DNA of 64,000 nt from PALSA-555 sp035468285 (lineage in GTDB: Bacteria > Actinomycetota > Acidimicrobiia > IMCC26256 > PALSA-555). The stretch spans positions 44,223-108,222 of the forward strand of contig DATISY010000071.1 of the NCBI GenBank assembly GCA_035468285.1, read 5' to 3'. Shown piece by piece: positions 59,450-64,000 of the stretch; position 1 is the stretch's first letter; the number at the start of each line of letters is the position of its first letter. The notes below the pieces were generated by a model. The model was not told where the DNA came from. It made no database searches and saw only the letters and a program-made list of their open reading frames with translations. The translations under genes and the position numbers were made by a program.

Positions 59450-62242
59450 ATGAGACTGGCCTCGCCGTCTTCCGATGACCTGGGGACCCCACCCCGTTCC
59501 ACGGAGGGTGCGACCACCGTCGCGATCGTCCCCCACACCCACTGGGACCGGGAGTGGTACTCGCCGTTCCAGGTGTTCCGGGTCCGGTTGGTCCACCTGC
59601 TCGACGCGCTCCTGCCACTCCTCGAGCGGGACCTGTCATACGCGCGGTTCCTGCTCGACGGGCAGACCGCGGTGATCGACGACTACCTGGCGGTGCGGCC
59701 CGAGGCGACACCGCGCCTCGCCCGGCTCGCGGCGAGCGGACGGGTCCAGGTCGGGCCGTGGATGATCCTGATGGACGAGTTCATGGTCTCGGGGGAGACG
59801 ATCGTCCGCAACCTCCAGCTGGGCATGGCGCGTGCCACCACGCTGGGCGGCGCGATGCAGGTCGGCTACCTGCCCGACATGTTCGGACACATCGCCCAGA
59901 TGCCCCAGGTTCTGCGCCTCGCCGGGTTGGAGCACGCGGTGGTATGGCGGGGGGTGCCGGCCGCCGTCACCCAGACCGGGTTCTGGTGGGAAGCACCGGA
60001 CGGGTCGCGGGTGCGGGCCGAGTACCTGTACGGCTCGTACTCGAACGGGCGTGACCTGCCCGACGACGCCAAGCAGCTCGTCGCCCGTGCCCACGGCTAC
60101 GAGCTCGAGCTGGGCCCCGCGCGCCTGCCCGGGGGGGCGCTGCTCCTGATGAACGGCACCGACCACCAGATGCCCCAGCCGTGGTTGGGACGCGTCGTCG
60201 CGGAGGCGAACGGGTTGCAGGACGACTACCGGTTCGTGGTGACCTCGCTGGCCGAGTACCTGCCGACGCAGCCGACCGAGGGCCTCGAGACGTGGGCCGG
60301 GGAGCTGCGCTCGGGGGCGCGCGCGAACGTCTTGATGGGGGTGGCATCGAACCGGGTCGACGTGCATCGGCTCTGCGCCACCGCGGAGCGGGCGCTGGAG
60401 AGGCGCGCCGAGCCCCTGTCGGCGTTGCTGCGACCGGCCAGTGAGTACCCGGCGGCGCTGCTCGAGGTCGGGTGGCGTCACCTCGTGCTGAACAGCGCCC
60501 ACGATTCGTCGTGTGCGTGCAGCCATGACGAGGTCGTCGACGCGGTGCGCGTCCGCTACCAGGAGGCCCGCCAGGTCGGCGACACGCTCGTGCGCGACGC
60601 GCTGCACACGCTGGCCGGCCACGTCGACGCGGCGCCCGGTGCGACGCTCGTGGTGAACCCGACCCCTGTGGGCCGGGGCGGCCTCGTCGATGGTGTGGTT
60701 CCCGGGGACGGGCCGGTGCATGTCGTCGCCGAGGACGGCACCGCCTGTCCGACGCAGGTGGTGTCGGTGTTCGGGACCGAGGGGTTCGCGGCGGTGGTCA
60801 CGGGCCAGAAGGTGCGCTGGGTCCTCGAGCTCATGCGGGGCAGCGAGTTCGCGGCGGCACGGATCGCCGAGATCACCCGACGGGAGGTCGCCCCCGGCGA
60901 GTGGGAGTACGTGCTGCGCGCCGCGGGGCCCGGCGAGGCGCCGATCGATCTCGAAGAGACCCGCGAGGAGCTGCTGGCACTCGGCGAGCAGGGCGCGACG
61001 ATCCGGTTCCGGCAGGTCTTGGCGCCGGCCCGGTCGATCCTGTTCGCGGCCGATCCCGTGCCGGGCTTCGGGTGGCGCACCTACCAGCCGGTCGACGGGC
61101 CAGGCCCGAACACCGCGGTGTCGGCGGGCGACCGGGAGCTCGCCAACGAGCACCTGCGCGTCAGCGTCGATACGGGCGACGCCACGGTGACGATCGAGAC
61201 GACCGACGGGGTCCGCGTCGCCGGACTGAACCGGCTCGTCGACGGCGGTGACGGGGGCGACACATACAACTACTCGCCGCCGACCGTGGACCACACCGTC
61301 GAGCGCCCGTCGGCGCTGGGGGTCGAGGTGCGCGAGGCCGGCCCGGTCCGGGCCGTGCTCGACGTGGTGGCGGCCTACGACTGGCCGGCCGCGGCGGTCG
61401 GCGACGTTCGGCGCTGCGAGCGTCGCAGCGACGAGACGGTGCGCTGCGAGGTCCGCACCCGCCTCGAGCTGCGCACCGGGGAGCGCTTCCTCCGGGTCCG
61501 CGCCGAGGTGGACAACGGGGCGCGAGACCACCGGCTGCGGGCGCACTTCCCGTTGCCGGCGCCCGTCGACGGCTCCGACGCCGAGTGCGCGTTCGCAGTA
61601 GTGCACCGTGGTCTCGTCGCCGAGGGCGGCCCCCACGAGACAGCCCTCCCGACGTTCGTGTCCCGCCGGTTCGTCGACTGCTCCGACGGGACGGTCGGTC
61701 TCGCGGTCGTCCACGACGGGCTCCTCGAGTACGAGGTCGTCGACGACGGCCGCGAGCTGGCGCTGACCCTGCTGCGCGCCACGGGCTACCTGTCGCGCGC
61801 CGAGCCGTCGCTGCGTCCGAACCCGGCGGGCCCGATCGATCCCCTCGATGGCCCCCAGCTCCCCGGACGCCAGGTGGTCGAGTACGCGGTCGTGCCGCAC
61901 CGCGGCGACTGGCGCAACGCAGACCTGTACGCGGCCGCCGACGCGGTGCTGGTGCCACTGGAACGGGCTCGGGTGCCGGCCTCGACGGATGCCACCCAGC
62001 TCGCGACGGGCCAGGCGCTGCGCGTCGAGGGGGCGCAGGTGTCCGCGGTGAATCGCGACGGCGGTGGGCTCGTCGTGCGCGTGTTCAACGCATCACCGGA
62101 GCCGACGACGGCCACGTTCGACCTCGCGGGCGCTCCGGCGCGGGGCTGGGTCGTCGACTTGGTCGGTCGCCCTCAGGGGTCCTTCGAGCACCGCATCGAG
62201 CTGGCAGCGTGGGCGATCGCGACGGTGCGGCTCAACGCGTGA
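59450..62242 (+). CDS. GH38 alpha-mannosidase
   Basis: A 930-residue glycoside hydrolase family 38 enzyme. It begins with HTHWDREW (29-36, metal and substrate binding) and has the nucleophile Asp143 in GYLPDMFGHIAQMPQ, then the three-helix bundle and beta-rich C-terminal lectin-like domains. There is no signal peptide, so it should act on intracellular mannosides such as mannosyl-glycerate or N-glycan-type fragments. The frame is open from 58583, but homology starts at ATG 59450. Its 3' end overlaps the convergent cyclase gene by 11 bases. Confidence 0.92.
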   Translation: MRLASPSSDDLGTPPRSTEGATTVAIVPHTHWDREWYSPFQVFRVRLVHLLDALLPLLERDLSYARFLLDGQTAVIDDYLAVRPEATPRLARLAASGRVQVGPWMILMDEFMVSGETIVRNLQLGMARATTLGGAMQVGYLPDMFGHIAQMPQVLRLAGLEHAVVWRGVPAAVTQTGFWWEAPDGSRVRAEYLYGSYSNGRDLPDDAKQLVARAHGYELELGPARLPGGALLLMNGTDHQMPQPWLGRVVAEANGLQDDYRFVVTSLAEYLPTQPTEGLETWAGELRSGARANVLMGVASNRVDVHRLCATAERALERRAEPLSALLRPASEYPAALLEVGWRHLVLNSAHDSSCACSHDEVVDAVRVRYQEARQVGDTLVRDALHTLAGHVDAAPGATLVVNPTPVGRGGLVDGVVPGDGPVHVVAEDGTACPTQVVSVFGTEGFAAVVTGQKVRWVLELMRGSEFAAARIAEITRREVAPGEWEYVLRAAGPGEAPIDLEETREELLALGEQGATIRFRQVLAPARSILFAADPVPGFGWRTYQPVDGPGPNTAVSAGDRELANEHLRVSVDTGDATVTIETTDGVRVAGLNRLVDGGDGGDTYNYSPPTVDHTVERPSALGVEVREAGPVRAVLDVVAAYDWPAAAVGDVRRCERRSDETVRCEVRTRLELRTGERFLRVRAEVDNGARDHRLRAHFPLPAPVDGSDAECAFAVVHRGLVAEGGPHETALPTFVSRRFVDCSDGTVGLAVVHDGLLEYEVVDDGRELALTLLRATGYLSRAEPSLRPNPAGPIDPLDGPQLPGRQVVEYAVVPHRGDWRNADLYAAADAVLVPLERARVPASTDATQLATGQALRVEGAQVSAVNRDGGGLVVRVFNASPEPTTATFDLAGAPARGWVVDLVGRPQGSFEHRIELAAWAIATVRLNA

Positions 62243-63320
62243 TCGCGTACACCTCGACGGGGTCGTCGAAGCCCGCCACGGCGCGAAGGCCGAGCCGCTC
62301 GGTCTGGCCCGGATCGAGGTGGCGGGCGGTGCCGCCGTCGGTGAGGGCCTGTCCCGGCTCGGCGAGCCCTTCGAGACGGGCCGCGAGGTTCACGACCGAG
62401 CCGAACAGGTCGCCCTCGCGGGCCAGGACGGTCCCGCTCGCGATCCCGATCCGCAGCGCCAGGGTGTCGGAACCGTCCAGCAGCTCGCGGGCGACCGCGG
62501 CCGCGTCCGCCGCGCGGGCGGTGGCGAACATCGCCTCGTCACCGATCACCTTGACCAGTCGGGCGCCGGGTCGCGCGACGGCGTCGAGGACACGCTGCTC
62601 GAAACCGCTGATCAGATCGTCGAGCTCGGTGGCCGAGAGCTGTTGATTGAGGGCGCTGTAGCCAACGAGGTCAGCGAAACCGACGACCGCGCCGGTGGTG
62701 CTCGCCTCCGTGGCCCGTGTGCCCCACAGTGAGTACCGGCGGGCGGCCTCGACCAGGTGACGGCGATGCACCGTCTCGAACATGGGATACAGCGGGGGCA
62801 GCATGGTCGACACGACCTCGACGAACTGGCCGGCGATGTCGGAATCGCGGGCACCGGCGTCACGCAGCGGTGCCTCGACACCGGAGCGGACCATCGCCAC
62901 GTCGGCGTCGGCTATGCGTGCCAACGCGGCGCCCGTCGCTCGCGCCAATGAGACCGCCGCGTCGTCCCCGACGCGGGTTGCGAGTCCGCCGTAGAACGCG
63001 AGCGTTGCGACCTCAGCCTCGGTGCACACGACCGCGTCGGAAGCAGGCAGCGCGAACCCGAGTGCACGCCACACTCGGGTCGCGAACGCCGGCGTGACCC
63101 GGGCGGCCGATGCGAGCTCGGTCAACGTGAGGCTGGGCGCCTGGAGCAACATCAGACGATCGGCGGCGAGCGCGTGGAGCCGCGATTCGCGGATCGCGTC
63201 CCGGATCTCGGTGACGGTCGCACCGTGCTCGACGGTGAGGGCGAGCAGTGCCCGGCGGTCCTCGGCGTCGGGCGCGTCTGGGTCGTAGAGCCCGAGGGCT
63301 TGGAGCTCGGCGAGGTCCAC
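62232..63320 (-). CDS. Class III adenylate cyclase with Rv1264-type N-terminal regulatory domain
   Basis: A 362-residue cyclase, paralogue of the one at 38799. Residues 1 to about 180 form the helical regulatory domain (SLTLTELASAARV); the cyclase domain has metal Asp in FADLVGYSAL, VKVIGDEAMF and GDLFGSVVNLAARLEG, all catalytic residues present. GTG 63320 overlaps the TAG of the upstream gene. It would convert ATP to cAMP in response to pH or another signal. Confidence 0.87.
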   Translation of the reverse strand: MDLAELQALGLYDPDAPDAEDRRALLALTVEHGATVTEIRDAIRESRLHALAADRLMLLQAPSLTLTELASAARVTPAFATRVWRALGFALPASDAVVCTEAEVATLAFYGGLATRVGDDAAVSLARATGAALARIADADVAMVRSGVEAPLRDAGARDSDIAGQFVEVVSTMLPPLYPMFETVHRRHLVEAARRYSLWGTRATEASTTGAVVGFADLVGYSALNQQLSATELDDLISGFEQRVLDAVARPGARLVKVIGDEAMFATARAADAAAVARELLDGSDTLALRIGIASGTVLAREGDLFGSVVNLAARLEGLAEPGQALTDGGTARHLDPGQTERLGLRAVAGFDDPVEVYAITR

Positions 63321-64000
63321 TATGCGACGGCGGTGGCGAGGAGCGCCTCGCCGGTCGGTTCGACGGTCGCCCAGTGGGGGTCGAGGCCGGGGGCCCGCAG
63401 CTGGACACCGGGGGGTGCCGCCCAGAGGAGCGCGGGCCGGGAGCCGTGCCAGCGAACGGCGTACGAGACCGGACCGGCGCGGGTGGGTGCGCTGCGGACG
63501 TCGACCGGCTGGCCCCGCCAGGCGGGGGGCAGATCGGCGAGCAGCGTCACGGTGCCGTCGGCGGCCTCGTGCACGAGCAGCGTCCGGAGGCGGGTGAGGA
63601 GCTCGGCATCGGACGCGGCGGACGCGACGTCATCCCACCGGGCCGGCGCGCCAGCCCGATGGGCGGCGAGGCGTCGGTGGCGCCACCCGAGCCCGGGCCA
63701 GGCCGCTGCGGCCTCGCGATCGAAGCCCCAGTCCTCGAGCGCCGCGACCGTGGCCGGGTCGACCGGGCGGCGGACCCCGGCGAGGAGGGTGGCAGCCAAC
63801 GCCGATCGGACCGACTCGGTGAGGGCGCGGTCGGGGAGATCGACCCGCAGGCCGCGGTCGAGATGGGCGGCCCAGCCCCGGGCGGCGTCGCCGGGACCCG
63901 GCAGGCCCGCCGACGCGAGCACGCCGGCGGGAACCGGGCGGAGATGGAGCGCGAAGCGGACCGCGCTGCGGTGCGCGACGGGGTAGAGGAACGCGGCCTC
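63320..64000 (-). CDS. Unidentified protein, C-terminal part (partial)
   Basis: The frame enters from the right edge and ends at TAG 63320, giving 227 residues of the C-terminal portion of a larger protein. It starts in the window with FLYPVAHRSAVRFALHLRP and is Ala/Arg-rich with alternating helices and strands, ending YAVRWHGSRPALLWAAPPG. I do not recognise a family; a carbohydrate-related enzyme would fit the mannosidase neighbourhood, but that is a guess. Its stop overlaps the cyclase start (TAGTG), so the two are coupled. Confidence 0.6.
   Translation of the reverse strand, partial: EAAFLYPVAHRSAVRFALHLRPVPAGVLASAGLPGPGDAARGWAAHLDRGLRVDLPDRALTESVRSALAATLLAGVRRPVDPATVAALEDWGFDREAAAAWPGLGWRHRRLAAHRAGAPARWDDVASAASDAELLTRLRTLLVHEAADGTVTLLADLPPAWRGQPVDVRSAPTRAGPVSYAVRWHGSRPALLWAAPPGVQLRAPGLDPHWATVEPTGEALLATAVA

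Noticed and set aside
59636..61900. 754-codon open frame antisense to the mannosidase
   Set aside because: It is a GC-rich shadow of the GH38 gene with biased residues and no family motifs.
1..64000. tRNA or rRNA genes
   Set aside because: No cloverleaf or rRNA-like segment was found in the short gaps between genes.

Overview
This window is very GC-rich and densely coded on both strands, with no tRNA, rRNA, CRISPR array or mobile element that I can see. The gene set points to an actinobacterium: a mycothiol S-conjugate amidase, several F420-type luciferase-like monooxygenases, a Ddn-type deazaflavin reductase, actinobacterial LexA boxes with an ImuA'/ImuB/DnaE2 mutasome, and Rv1264-type adenylate cyclases. 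The abundance of acyl-CoA dehydrogenases, CaiB/BaiF CoA-transferases and LLM oxidoreductases suggests an uncultured Acidimicrobiia-like lineage; that placement is inference. No stretch longer than about 220 bases lacks a gene. The longest gaps (635-853, 7626-7845, 41159-41376) hold only putative promoters. Many starts are GTG or TTG, and stop/start overlaps (GTGA, TTGA, TAGTG) are common.

Layout. 1-2 kb: the 5' part of gltB (leftward) and purK. 2-6.8 kb: an alpha-methylacyl-CoA racemase, a CrtC/AttH-like protein, an aminoglycoside-phosphotransferase-like kinase fused to a DUF6285-like domain, a small membrane protein and exonuclease III, the last three translationally coupled. 6.8-10.2 kb: an SDR, then the leftward etfB-etfA-acetyltransferase operon. 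10.3-17 kb: a geranylgeranyl-reductase-like flavoprotein, a zinc dehydrogenase, an ACAD10/11-type acyl-CoA dehydrogenase, a putative 2OG oxygenase, an LLM protein, a SnoaL-like protein and an alpha/beta hydrolase. 17-19 kb: a ClC channel and a trmO gene split by an in-frame stop. 19-25.6 kb: two CaiB-like proteins lacking the usual catalytic Asp flank a secreted protein and an HMG-CoA-synthase-like/OB-fold fusion next to an SCP2-type thiolase. 25.6-38.8 kb: LLM proteins, MarR, RecB-like nuclease, PAP2, DsbA-like, quinone oxidoreductase, lipoprotein, thiolase, YdjC, SCP2, Mca and a secreted peptidase-like hydrolase.

38.8-45 kb: an adenylate cyclase, an acyl-CoA dehydrogenase, a VIT transporter, a flavin-fold protein and a CtpE-like P-type ATPase. 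45-54.6 kb: a split SOS mutasome. dnaE2 and imuA'-imuB lie about 5 kb apart, each preceded by a perfect CGAACA-NN-TGTTCG box, with an ABC-2 exporter, a fatty acid hydroxylase/TetR pair and a Ddn-like protein between them. 54.6-64 kb: MOSC protein, a leftward rnhB operon with an Nfu-N-like protein and a methyltransferase, a HAD phosphatase/RpiB-like/GYD operon divergent from a GH38 alpha-mannosidase, a second Rv1264-type cyclase and an unidentified gene running off the end.

The common theme is acyl-CoA and lipid or isoprenoid catabolism (racemase, CaiB proteins, acyl-CoA dehydrogenases, thiolases, ETF as electron acceptor), with scattered redox enzymes and an SOS mutagenesis module.
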